Assembly: GCA_030620095.1 (NCBI GenBank)
Contig: JAUTXW010001344.1
Span: forward strand, 1 to 64,000
Reading direction: 5' to 3'
Source: Kuschelorhynchus macadamiae
Lineage: Eukaryota > Arthropoda > Insecta > Coleoptera > Curculionidae
Length of the DNA: 64,000 bases
The translations under genes were made by a program, and so were the position numbers. The notes below the pieces were generated by a model. The model was given only the letters and a program-made list of their open reading frames with translations. It was not told the origin of the DNA and did not search any database. Below are positions 14,601 through 26,359 of this stretch, in pieces (position 1 is the stretch's first letter; every line of letters begins with the position of its first letter).

Positions 14601-15179
14601 TGTGTGAATTAGTATTGACAATACCTGCAACAAGTTCATCAGTAGAACGTAATTTTTCAACATTTAAACGTATAAAAAAATTTCGTGAGAAATTCAACGG
14701 GGCAGGAGAGACTTTCGCATACATCGCTGTTGAATTGAAAATAAACTTCTCCAAAATATGTCGGAGTCATTGACGATTTTGCAAAAAATGATCGAAGAAT
14801 CGAATTACATTACGAATTTTTTTTTCTAAAAATTGCTTCCCTTTCTTAAAATTTCACAATTTCTGCAGAAGTAAATATATGAGTTATAAAAGAAGTTTTA
14901 ATTCTTTCCTTGGCTAATTACGTTTCACTATGCACGAACAACACTTTTTCAAACTTGTGTGACCTATTACCACTTGTAGAAACTAAAGAATATTGAAAAA
15001 ACAATGCTTAAATTTCTATTACAGAGCAATGTAACTAATACTAAATCTTTAGACTGAGAAGACCGGAGTAGAGTACGTCACTCACCCGGTCATTGACCTT
15101 CGCGGTCGGCGAGACACCGCGAACGTTATACGCTTACGAGAAGTAACTATCCTGTGTGGTTTATGATTCTTGGCTAATA
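11625..15179 (+). mobile_element. hAT-superfamily DNA transposon, degraded, with 37-38 bp TIRs
   Basis: The left terminus (11,625-11,662) and the reverse complement of the right terminus (15,143-15,179) share the core AAACCACACAGGATAGTTAC plus a diverged outer part around CCAAGAA. Both subterminal regions are GC-rich compared with the surroundings. The interior carries a broken hAT transposase on the plus strand. I could not find a clean 8-bp target duplication, so the outermost bases are uncertain by a few positions. Confidence 0.8.
12689..14773 (+). pseudogene. hAT transposase, ZMYM/DUF4371-like, frameshifted
   Basis: Reading starts at MEDNNLDVDM (12,689) and is spread over at least five frame segments. 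The order matches the family: a TTF-type zinc-finger region (FCWPCLLF, then TGFSDLNNFHKAVKRH) at about 12,990-13,110; a DUF4371-type core with VLDETTD at about 13,438; YDGAAVIAG at about 13,635; PTRWNYNGRL at about 13,885; and a C-terminal dimerisation segment PATSSSVERNFSTF at about 14,625. That layout matches hAT transposases and the domesticated ZMYM proteins derived from them, where the Asp residues and the Glu in SSSVERNF are catalytic. Frameshifts near 12,810, 13,030, 13,270, 13,665 and 14,030 rule out function here. It lies between matching TIRs. Confidence 0.88.
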
Positions 15180-15571
15180 CCTACTGGTTTCTTGTGTTTT
15201 GTACTTCTCACAGAGGTGAGGTTATATCTCAACAATGTTGCATTTAATATTTAAATACTTGTGAAATTTGATATATTTGTTGAATATAAATATAATTGTT
15301 AGAAATAAACAAGATCACCATATAGCAGCATTGTAATATAAACTAAAAAAGAAAAATAAGATATGGCTGAATAGAATTTCCGCATCATGTGTTAGTTAAC
15401 CGGTTTTCAGTGTCTTGATTAAACAAATGAATATGCATTACTTACTATATATTTTATTAGGGTAAGTGACCAGATATCATCCCAAAAAAAAATTGTATGT
15501 TGTGTTATAAATCAATATTGAATTGTTCGTCTTATTACAATTTCTGGTCCTTATATATGATTGTCTTTTTA

Positions 15572-15610
15572 GCCTGAAGAAGATGCAAATAAGCATCGAA
15601 CGTACTTGTA
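15572..15610 (+). other. Hammerhead-like relic, probable Penelope-type terminus
   Basis: The sequence contains CCTGAAGA, then an inverted pair GATGC/GCATC around a 6-nt loop, then GAACGTAC. This resembles the hammerhead core (CUGANGA, stem II, GAAA) found in Penelope-like long terminal repeats, but one A is missing after stem II. A related copy lies at 23,618, and the two share the downstream words ATAATAAAAGAG and CCCGCTATA. Probably non-functional. Confidence 0.4.
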
Positions 15611-18600
15611 TAATAAAAGAGTTGTTCTGTTTTTTTGCCCGCTATATCTTCACGTAAAAACTAAAATAAGATGCAATTAACTATAAATATTTGCAGAATA
15701 TTGAATAATATAATGTCTCGATTGGCTGACGATATCAAAGTTTATTTTTGGGTGTACACAAAAAAATATTCATCTAATTGTGGGGCGAATAGTATTCGGT
15801 AGCAATTTAATGAAGAAATATGGGTTTTGTTGAGAGTAAGTATTTCAAATTTTGCAAATTTTTTAAAATGGCAAAATTCTTTACAATTTTCAAAACATAC
15901 AGCATTAGAAATAAAAGGTCCCTTACAGTGTTGCCAAACAGCCTTACATTTCTTGACTTCTAATGTAAATATTTTAAACTTAACTGCCTTCAGAGCTTGA
16001 CATGGCGATATCTCGGTACTGTTATTTTTGAGTTTAAATGACTTACCTAGTCTATCAACTTTGCTTGCTTCCCCGCTGCCAGCTCCGATGGCAACCTTTA
16101 AATTATACGGTTTTTATGTCATGGCTTTAATGGTGAGGCCTTCGGAGCCTAACCTAGCGCTAACCCTTTACTGTTTCACCTTGTGCTTTGGATGACAGCG
16201 TTTCAACTATACAATAAAATCTTTTAATAAATAAATTTAAAGAAATAAAAAAAAAGATTTTGAAACCTGTTTAAAAGGAACAAAAGAAAAACAAGAAAAA
16301 TAAAAACAAATAAATTAGATGTTACATTGGGTAGCGTGCCGAAATCCTAATCTAACTTAACCATTCCTAATACTGATATATAAATAAGAAATTATGATGG
16401 CGCGCTTTCTTTACAGCAAACCTAACCTAACCTAATCCGCATTTTTTATTATTTATAATATAATTTTTATACTCCACAGTAAAATGAATTTCGCAGCCAA
16501 GATCATTTTCGTCTCGAGTCACTCAGAACATCCAGTAACTTTATAAGAAAATAAATAATCCCAATTTTTTCTGTATAAGGTCATAATTCTTTAATGACCT
16601 TACTCAAGGAAATGCGACAAATACTAAATTAAGAATCAATCTGGCAACGATGCATTTTATTGGTCAATTTCACAATATGGCCGTCGAATGCTAATATTGT
16701 TTAGTTAGATCAAACTTTGGAGTTTTTATATAATAACTTCTTCTACAGTTTTAGTCAAAAAATTATATAATATACACCTACAATGATTGATAATAGTGCT
16801 TAGAGAAGATTCAGTAACATAAATGCAGAGAAGAAGGTAAAAGTCCGAGGCTGGTGAAATTTACCTTAACCGTGTTTATTTATTTAAAGAACAAAATATT
16901 ATCAACATCCCTAACAAACAGTGATACATTGTAAGCTGACAAAACGGAATTACGCTTGGCATTGCTTTTTGAATTCGAGGAAATGTCCGATTAATCATGA
17001 AATGTCAGTTAATTCTCAGTTTGAGAATTTTTGTTATGTTTTTTTTTTACAAAAAAAGTGGTTCATTCGCACATTTTTTGCTGAAATGTGTTTATTTCGA
17101 TGTAAGCTCTACAGTGAATTCCAAAAAAGTGCGAAAATTAAAAATACCTAATCTCTTTTGAGAGCCAGAAATTTTTGTTAGATGCGCGAAATCTAAAAAA
17201 AATGATTTAAGATTTAAGTATCCTTGATTTTTTTAATTAATTTTTCAAAATGTAAATTTAAATTTTTATACAAAATTTTCTTTTATTTTCTAGTAATGAT
17301 CAACAATTCATATCTTTATTTGTCGTTGTTGCTTCCCATGCCAAATATATTTTTATTTTTATGGAATAGTCCCTCGAAGAATGTAAATTTTCTTCAAGTG
17401 TGTACATACCTTTACGAAGTACTTATGGGTAATTAAATATTTTAGACTCGAGTTCTAGACTGTAATGCAAGTTCTAGAAGTTATGTTTTTCTAATTGGAT
17501 AGCTTCTAAAAAGGGGTACTGACTGTAGGGAAGTATTAAAACTTCTTCCTGTCATGGCCGGGAAATCTAGTATCACAGCCTGTTAGGCATGAAACATAAT
17601 AAGAGCGAGTTCTCTCTATGAACTGTCAAATATTGCATATACAGATATAGACAGAACCATCAAGTCAGTGTCCACAATACACGTTTATATAGCTACAATG
17701 CGTTGATAAAATCTTGGCAGAAATTGCAATAAAAATTAAGGTAATTCTTTTTGACAACAGCACTTTTTAAGATTTAACAAACACTTTATAAGCAGTTGCC
17801 GTGTTTAAACACAAGAGAGCAGTTATTTAAAAACAAAAAATATCAAACACTAGTGATAGAAGTGGTTAGAGATCAAATTGTTACAAACAAATAGGATTCA
17901 TGCTTTGTCCTTTAAAGGAATATTTTAAGGCTAGGCTTTAGGTTTATTCCAAAAATATAATATATTTCTGATGTTTTAAACCTGGCCTGTAATAACAATT
18001 TTCCAGCTGATACCGTTAATGAATACCGAAAGATATAATTTATTCTAAAACAGTTATTATGTACCTTTTATTACAAAATAAATTCTAACTGGCTAATTAT
18101 ATCATAAAATTAAATTACGTATTCCATAATTTGTTAACGAAATTTGAACAGAGAATTTTCCTGAAATAAAATTCAGGAAGTTAATTGATATACCCGAAAA
18201 TTGTTGAATATATGGCGAGATGTTTTACATATTACGTAATTAAAATTGTGAAGAGCCTAAGAGTGCAATAAGCACTTGTTTTTTAATATTATTTAACAAT
18301 CAGTCAATTTTGAAGGTCCGCAAAGTTAGCCCACAAAACAAATGCTTAAGTCAATTTCAAAATCCAAAATATTTTGTTACTTTGCTTGAAGTTCCTTTAT
18401 AACATTTATATGTGTTGGAGCAACCAATAAATGAGTATTTTCTATAAACTTGTTTGTTTCTTTCGAGTCCTTCCTTTCATATATATCTACGATAAAAACG
18501 GTAATAAATAATTATGATTTTTATTATCAACAGTAAACCAAGCACAACACATTATTTGTTTTTCTTCATTTTTCGTCTATTAGGCTTCTCTTTAATATCC

Positions 18601-18974
18601 TAGAAAAGTACTTTTATAGTTTAAACGTATAAACTACAAGGTAAAAGTCGAGGCAAAAGTATAACAATAATATATATAATTACAGTTAGTTACTATGAGT
18701 CAAATATTAAACTAGCAGGATTTTGTGGAAGGTATTTTTAAATTATTTGCTATTATTGGTATTAAAGGTGCATATTGTATGCAAGAATTGAATTATATTT
18801 GGTAATAAACTCGTAAGCTATTATAATCTTAAACCGAAAGACAATTAAACATTATTCTATTGACATGTATGTGAAAGTTTCCTTGGGTGACATATGCTAA
18901 ATAACTCACCTGTATAATAAGTAACTATTTCAGCATTATATTGCTGTGAGTATTATAGTTTTCGCCACTTTTAT

Positions 18975-19115
18975 TAGGCATTACAAGGTATTACGAAGAA
19001 GTATTACTGGGAATTTAGGTGCATTACTAGGAATTACTGAGGTATTACAGTGAATTAGCGGGAATTAGTAGGCATTGGTGGGAATTTACTAAGGAATTAC
19101 GGGCATTAGTTAAAA
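18975..19115 (+). repeat. Degenerate short tandem repeat
   Basis: Words such as GGCATTAC, GGTATTAC, GGAATTAC and GGAATTAG recur about every 10-18 bases for some 140 bp. No coding potential is seen. Confidence 0.55.
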
Positions 19116-19816
19116 AACATTAGAGTAGTGCCCAAAATGGGCATTGATGTACACAATTTAGGTCAGCGGTTTGCCCCTCGTATAAATGTATTCAAATAAA
19201 TAGGTAGCAAAATAATTTCCGTTTTTTTTGTTTCACTGGCATCATAAGATAGCTTAACAAAAAGTAAGATTGGAATGTAAAAGTTATTTAGCTCTAGGTC
19301 GAACCGTTCAGAAGCTATGACGGCTCAAAAAAGCAAAAATGTCTTTTGTTTCTAATTCAATTGCTTTTTTGTTACGATTTTCGAATTCTCCGAGCTGAAA
19401 TACATCGATTGGCTATTTTGAATTTCTTGAGAAATACCGTTTTTCCTTCTCATTGGAAGACCCTGTACATCATCTTTCGGGATTGCAAGAATTGTCTAGA
19501 TTTCTTAACTCATGTGTATTTAAAATTTTACGTAATTGGATCGCCGAAATAATCATTCTATCATGTTTGTAGTGCTATGTATGTGGGGAAGAACGACAAT
19601 ACGCAACAGACATTTTGCTCCCCAAATGAGCTGATGTATGCGGAAGTAAAAATAGCCAATATATAAGTTTTATTTTCATTTTGACAACGTTAAAATGTCC
19701 AATTGGTCTCGACTTAAGTGAAAATTGAAAAAAAAAATAAGAGAGAAATTATTTGGATAATAGTATTTGGAGCTCAAACCTTCTTTTAGTTTTTGTTTCA
19801 AATAAATTTAATATGT

Positions 19817-21247
19817 ACAGGGTGTCCCACGACGAACTGCGGCGATCGATTTCTCAGAAAGTACGCTTTAGAAAAATTTGAAATTTTGGCAGCTAACTAA
19901 AGTCGATGGGGGCAATGCGCGCAAAATATTTTCACGATGGCGACATTTCCGGTTATACCGGAAGTAGACGTCAACTTATTTTAAATGAAACACCCTGTAT
20001 ATAATCGAATTTTTGGATTCCTCGAGAAATTCTAGGTATATTTCATGTATAATATCCTATACCTAAGTTCAACTGTTTTTGAGATATTCTGAATTTTATG
20101 TAAAAAATGACGTTTGCAGGTCTAGACATAACTATAAATATCTGCTTATCGAAGTCTCTATTATTTATTTGCGGTTGGCTTCCTTGTTCAGAAGGGTACA
20201 CTTTAGTGGCCTCTGCTTATATTTTTATAATAAATATATATAGGGTGATTAAAAGTTGACATTATAAACATACTTTAAAAAATCATTAAAAGTTCATTTT
20301 TTCAAATGGAAACCCTCAGTTTTTATAATTTTATCTTATTTAACACTTAAAATAAGGGTGACCTTGTATAAAGTTGTCTATTCCAAAAATTTTTATTTTT
20401 GAGTTATTGACGATTTAACATTTTTTATTCTAATAATACCAGACTGCTTCTAAGTTTTCTTGACAGTTGGCCATGACGGGGAGGCCTCCCGAGAACAAAA
20501 CCAATTGGTTACTGTAGAAACGTAATATTTGTTGTCGTTTGACAATTACCCACTAAAATATTATTTATTTATTATAGTAATTATAATAATTATTAAACTA
20601 ATAATCATGCCGGGGCGATTAAATTACACACACAAGGATTATTTGAATTTGTTTATTATCTACGGGGAATCTAATAGAGTTTTAACAAGAACATGCCAAA
20701 TATTTGCTGATAGATATCCAGATAAACAGAAACCGTCACCGAACAGGTTTTCATTTGAAAAAAGTAACTTTTAACGATTTTTTAAAGAATATTTATGATG
20801 TCAGTTTTTAATCACCCTATATTTATTTATTATAAAAATATCAGCACATGCCACTAAAGTGGATCCTTTTGGACAAGGAAGCCACCCACAAATAAATAAT
20901 AGAGACTTCGATAAGCAGATATTTATAGTTATGTCTAGACCTGCAAACGTCATTTTTTACATAAAATTCAAAATATCTAAAAAACAGTTCAACTTAGGTA
21001 TAGGATATTATATATGAAATATACCTAGAATATTTCGAGGAATCCAAAAATTTGATAATATACAGGGTGTTCTATTTAAAAAAAGAAAGTTGACGTCTAC
21101 TTCCGGTATAACCGGAAGTGCCGCCATCTTGGAAATATTTTGCGCGAATTGCCCCCATCCACTTTAGTTAGCTGTCAAAATTTCAAATTTTTCCAAAGCC
21201 TACTTTCTGAGAAATCGATCGCCGCAGTTCGTCGTGGGACACCCTGT
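19817..21247. mobile_element. Foldback mariner-type element with ~500-bp arms
   Basis: The left arm (19,817-20,312) begins ACAGGGTGTCCCACGACGAA and is matched by the inverted right arm (about 20,748-21,247), ending GTCGTGGGACACCCTGT. The arms match almost throughout. They contain the palindrome TTCCGGTTATACCGGAAG, internal ACACCCTGTATA / TACAGGGTGT boundaries, and a nested GGGTGATTAAAA block. Only about 435 bp lie between the arms, coding for a transposase N-terminus. The terminus resembles the DD41D-type elements further right, so this is probably a deletion derivative moved in trans. Confidence 0.85.
20607..20774 (+). pseudogene. Mariner-type transposase N-terminal HTH fragment
   Basis: A 55-residue frame starts MPGRLNYTHKDYLNLFIIYG and continues with ADRYPDKQKPSPNRFS. 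It has the N-terminal helix-turn-helix pattern of the mariner transposases at 47-48 kb and 49.7 kb (compare FSEYADMHLMYG and ERYPNRNIPNEKTF). The frame runs into the right arm and stops, and no catalytic domain follows. It is therefore either a deletion relic or a DNA-binding-only peptide. Confidence 0.65.
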
Positions 21248-21656
21248 GTAACTAAAATATAATTGATTTTTAAACTGCAAATAATTTGAAATACTTTTGG
21301 AGAATCTGAAATATTTTAACAGTATTTGAAATACTGTTGATAGTACTTCAAGTACTTTGTTTATCTCAAGTAGAATGTAGAAGTACTTTTGGGAAATCAA
21401 GTACCAAATACAAACTACTTTTTTAGGGAGTAAATTAATTTAAAGTAAAATTACCGAAAAATAAAAGGTATTGAAAGTAACGTATTTCAAATAATAATTA
21501 ATTTATTTCATTCTTTTTAGTTATTAGAGACAAATTTAACGAATATACTATAAATAAATAAATAAATGATGCCTTTATTATTACAAACAAAGAAAAAATA
21601 CAAGAATTTTAAATTAACAATTTAACTTGGAATGGATAATTTTAAAGTCACCGACC
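21248..21656. other. AT-rich spacer
   Basis: No gene or named repeat is seen. A short stretch repeats TTTGAAATACT-like words at about 21,285-21,420. Confidence 0.5.
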
Positions 21657-23600
21657 GTCAGTATATGTATTCCCGTGTATTAAACCCTCTTGACAACGGA
21701 CACTCTCAACAACGGACACAGACAGTAAAATTTGGAACATTTTTAATAAAAACAGTACAATTTATCTCCTCAGAACGGACATATGCTCAGATAATTTTTA
21801 AAAAACCCTCATTTAATACCGGTATTTTTATTGCATATTATGGGCAATATTTAGATCTATGCTAATAAGCGGCGTGGCGCCTACCTATTGTTAATAGCAC
21901 TAGTTTAACAATAGGCTGGCTTATGCTGTCTGGCTTGTAGGTAAATTCCGGTGAATTACATAATAAATAGATGACCTTATTTTTATAAAATGTAGTTTTC
22001 ATCAATGGAATATCTTAGTTTTGATGTTACTCTGGTGCAATCAATATGTCTTCAAAAAAAAGAAAGTTTTTAAGTCTTCAAGAAAAAGTTGAAATAAACA
22101 AGTACGCCGAAAAAAACAAACTTAGTGTTAGAGTAATTAGTCGAAAAATTCTGTGTAGGAAAATCTCAAATTAGTGATCTTTTGAGAAACAAGAGTGATC
22201 TTAACAAGCGATTCGCCGAGACCGAGAACATGAAAGAGAAAAAGAAATTTGCGAAAACTGAGGGTGCTGCTATAGACCAAATTGTCTACGACTGGTTTTG
22301 TAAAATAGGCTCCAAAAACATTCCAATATCCGGTACAATAATAAAGGAAAAAGCACAACAAATTGCGAAGAATCTAGAAGTTGATGGTTTTAAAGGATAA
22401 AATGGATGGTTGGAGAAGTTCTGCCAACGTCATAATATCTCTTTCAAATCCATCTGTGGCGAAACAGCGTACTGATTGGCGGACGAAATTATGTGCAATT
22501 ATCAAAAACTACGCACCGAGAGACATTTATAACGCCGATGAAACGGGAGTCTTTTTCCGCGCCTTGCCAAATAAATTAAAATTTTTTAAAACTTTTTAAA
22601 AAGCGAAACATGTGCTGGCGGGAAAGTGTACGAGGAGAGACTCACTATTTTACTTTGCTCCGCTATGAACGGAGAAAAAGAAAATGCGCTGGCTATTGGA
22701 AAAAGTAAAAAACCCCGTAATAAGAAAGTATGGATGACAAGGGATATAACGTTGGATTGGTTGATGAAATTTGACCGAAAAATGCAAAGGCTAAACCGAA
22801 TTGTACTTTTATTTTTGGATAATGCTGCATCTCACCCAAAACTGGAGTTATAAATAACAAAAATATTAAAATAATTTTTCTACCGCCAAATACGACATCA
22901 CATTGCCAGCCATTGGATCAGGGCGTGATTCAAAATTTTAAAAACCACTACAGAAAGTTTTTAATCAAGCGATTTTTGTCATCCAATGAGTATTCTGAAT
23001 CCTACCGAGCAATTGGAGAAATCCATAAATGTTGTAAGTGATTTGGATTGTTGCTGAATGGAAGAAAGTCGAATCCAATACCATCAATAACTGCTTCCGC
23101 AAAGTTGGATTCGACGAAATTCTCGAGGAAAATGTTGACTACGATAGTGAAGATGATGTGCCATTATCGGAATTATGTAGAAAAAACAATGTATTCTCTT
23201 CCGACCTAACTTGATATTCAGAAATTGATGAAAGTTTATTCACGGAAAATACTAACATAAGTGTACGTGAGTGCATCAGTGAATTTTAAAACAGTGAGAA
23301 CGGTCAGATTTCATCTGACAGTGATGGTGAAGAAATTATTTCTTCCAATATTAAGAACATTAAGGAAGCATATAAAATGTTAAGGGATATTGAAAACTTG
23401 TATGTTTTCTGGAGATTCTGTTTTAGAGGAAAAAATCTCAGAACTTGCGTCTACAATGGAATCTCAAATTATTAAAAATAAATTGACTAGTTTAAGACAA
23501 ACAGCACTTGATAATTTTTTTAAGAAAGACAATGGAGATACATGTATATCAGATAGACTGAGCTCCCAATTAACAAATGATTAACGTTTTATACGTAACA
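21657..23600 (+). mobile_element. Tigger/pogo DNA transposon, right end missing
   Basis: A Tigger-like left end, CAGTATATGTATTCCC, begins at about 21,660 and is followed by repeated ACAACGGACA words (21,695-21,720 and 21,777). A broken pogo-type transposase follows. I see no matching right TIR: the element gives way at about 23,600 to the hammerhead-like relic, which may have truncated it. Confidence 0.65.
22046..23584 (+). pseudogene. Tigger/pogo-type transposase, frameshifted
   Basis: The start is MSSKKRKFLSLQEKVEINKY at 22,046, a CENP-B-type N-terminal HTH. One extra base near 22,146 shifts the frame, and FCVGKSQISDLLRNK then continues. The second HTH (ISGTIIKEKAQQIAK) is followed by a frameshift, then the DDE core: NADETGVFF at about 22,530, LLFLDNAASHP at about 22,805, and PNTTSHCQPLDQGVIQNFK at about 22,888. 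Those carry the three acidic residues expected for the family. An acidic C-terminal tail (about 23,390-23,584) completes it. At least five frame breaks or stops make it non-functional. Confidence 0.88.
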
Positions 23601-23609
23601 TGCTCTAAA

Positions 23610-23720
23610 AGTTATTAAGCCTGAGGAAGATGCAACCACGCATCGAATCGTTGCTTATATAATAAAAGAGTTATATCGAACGCATTAGTCTGTTTTTCCC
23701 GCTATACTTTCACCCAACCT
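23610..23720 (+). other. Second hammerhead-like relic, same family as 15,572
   Basis: CCTGAGGAAGATGC, a loop, then GCATCGAATCG matches the 15,572 relic in layout and in the following ATAATAAAAGAG and CCCGCTATA words. The post-stem-II core is further decayed, so ribozyme activity is unlikely. Confidence 0.4.
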
Positions 23721-26359
23721 GTTGATATTAATGTTAACATGATTACGCAAGTATCCAACCTTATTCTTGTTACCCAAACAGTAAGCGGCATGATTTGTTA
23801 GGATTAAGATGAAGATTATGATCACTATAAAGTTAATAAAATCTGTTGTGATCATTATTAATTATTGCCTGGCCCTCCAAGTAATCGTCGCCATCAAAAC
23901 AAAAATAAGCCTGGGTATAATCGGCTATATCTAGTTAAAACATTTTATTCACATAACTTGCTACTTTGTATCAAATAACACTCTAACCATAAAATGAATT
24001 TTAAAGCATAGATAAATCTTCCATAAACTCTAGTTCAAAGCTCAGACATTACCCGACAAACTTTATGAAATAAAGAGGGTTTCCTGTTACTGCTCTATAA
24101 GGTAAAGCCTGCATTTAATATAATAAACGAGCAGACTGAGGAGTAAATATTTTAACTTCATTAAATAATTAATTAGTTGAAATTTGCCTAGCTGTAAATT
24201 CGTCTAATTTCATTGCTATGTTAGAAAACCAAATTGTAATAAGAATTAAATTAAAGCATATGGATTAATATTAAGTTCTCGTAAATATAATACTTTTTTA
24301 AACATTGAAAGTGTGTTAATTTGTATTAACAAGCTTGTGTTTTTCGAGACATGTGATCGTACTGGTCGCTTTAGGTTGGTTGATTTAATATGTATGTGAA
24401 CTGATAAAATCCAGCCAAAATCAAGATGTTGGCCTATTAGGCCAGAGGCGTCTTTTACGAGACCTTCCAAAATTATGTTTCCATATTTTTCTGTAATAGG
24501 ATATCTATTGAACCGGTTTAGTTAAAGGTTGGATCTGGATCTTGGACTGATTTGGAATTCGATTGAATTGATAATTTGCGAGTTTATTTCTCTATCCCAG
24601 TTAATGCTTGCACAAAATTTGAAATTAATCTAAGTAAGGTAGGTTTTCAAGCTGATTTTTTTATATATTTTATTGGGCCGCCATTTTGTTTTGCTATCTT
24701 GGATTCATACCAAAACGTTACCAGTTCATTCTTATGTAACACCTGAATTTTATGCAAAACATGAGGTATAATGGATAATTAGTTTTTAGTAATATTTTTT
24801 TAACATTTCACTAGGCTGCCATCTTGTTCCGCCATACAGGTAACATTTGGGTAAAAATCACCAAAATATTACCAGGTCATCCTTATATAACCAAGTGTTT
24901 GACCAAGATGAAGTCAATCGGGTAAGTTTTTTAAGTGCGAACTGACAGACAGACATACCGACGAAATTGATAGAACATATATTTTTTGGCATCTAAGAAC
25001 GCTAAAACGTGAAGATATGTAAGATTTAAAGTTTTTTATTTGGCCGCTATTTTGTTTCGCCATCTTGAATTCGTGTCACAATTTCACAAGTTCATCTCTA
25101 TATTTCATAATTAATTATTACACAAAATTTGAAACTATTCTATTAAGTAGTTTTTTGAGATTCAATTTTTCGATATTTTATCAAGCCTCCATTTTCTTTC
25201 GCCATCTTGGACTCGTAACACAATTTTACCAATTTATGTTCTCATAATACTCGATTTTTATGCAAAATTTGAAGTAAATTGTATAAGAAGTTTTTTCGGA
25301 ATCTAAAGACACTGAAACGTAGAGACCTGAAAAATAAATTTCCCTTTACGAGGGAAGTAAAAAAATGAATAGCTTTTTGTATGAATAGTGATTGAATAAA
25401 ACTCCGAAAAAAAAACACCGTTAATTGATTGAAATTTAACATATTATGTTTAACAAAATTAACCGTATGCTAACTTATAATGAAATCAAAAACCTTATTA
25501 TAATCGTATTAAGAGCCTGACATCAAAAGGGCTAATTAATTTATTAAATCTAGTTATACATCATGATTAAGAATATTTTATTATCAAAGGCTCAATTTAT
25601 CTGGGTACATTTGCTTTCCTTGGAATATTCGTGTTGTGGCTTTATAAATAGGAGAAGAAACTTCGTTATGCTATTTCGTTCCAATAATTAGTTACAAACT
25701 GTCCATTATCGAATCCCTTAACAAATAACCTGATTAGAAAGTTTCATGAGGCTTTTGGGATGTTTCAAAACATTTATTTATTATCAGCGACCTGCAATGG
25801 GGCGGGAGAAACTTGCTATAACGGAAACATTCTTTAGGGCAATTGATTTTCCTGAAGACTTGGAAAGTTATGCTAAACATTTCTAGTATAGTAAAATTGC
25901 ATATTGCCATGGAAGGGAAACAATTTTAAATTAACCACTGTTTGTTCATTTTAAAAAAGCTTGTTTAGAAATATGTTTAAGTGTACAAATATTTAAATTT
26001 TATAAACTTGGTTGTAATAATGGTTGTTTAGAGCAGGAATTGAACTAAATATTTAGAAGGTGATCACATATTACGTCCACCCCTTGTTTGATTGTTTATT
26101 TTTAACCGCACGGTAAAAAAAAAATTCTCAGTAATGTATTCAGACAAATATTGTGCATTAATGTCATACAATTGTGCAGAAAATACATACAGGAGTATTC
26201 AAAGTAGATGTATAGCATTTTTTAACCAAAATTTTACAGGGTGGCCATTTTATGGTGATACAGTACCTTATCTAGAAAACGGTAATAGTTACTACAAAAA
26301 TTAAATAGAAAAGTTGTTTGGATTCAATTAAATTTTTATTTTAGTTCACTTTTGCTTAT
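23721..26359. other. AT-rich interval; includes a decayed repeated motif
   Basis: No gene is recognised. Between about 24,677 and 25,340, four decayed units share a CCGCCATTTTG / CGCCATCTTGGA pair followed by ACCAGTTCAT-like and TGCAAAATTTGAA-like words. They start near 24,677, 24,818, 25,042 and 25,186. This looks like an old tandem or segmental repeat. The rest is anonymous. Confidence 0.5.

Larger units (their letters stand above)
15180..19816. other. AT-rich interval without recognisable genes
   Basis: No ORF in this interval resembles a known protein. Two small items stand out. A hammerhead-like relic lies at 15,572-15,610 and is listed separately. A degenerate short tandem repeat of a GGNATTAC-like word lies at about 18,975-19,115. 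A stretch around 16,080-16,160 is GC-richer than its surroundings and unassigned, and three CCTAA units sit at about 16,420-16,437. Confidence 0.5.

Noticed and set aside
11625..15179. 8-bp target duplication of the hAT element
   Set aside because: Flanking bases do not match as a direct repeat at any nearby offset.
16420..16437. CCTAA repeats as an interstitial telomere
   Set aside because: Only about three units are present, too short to separate from chance in AT-rich DNA.
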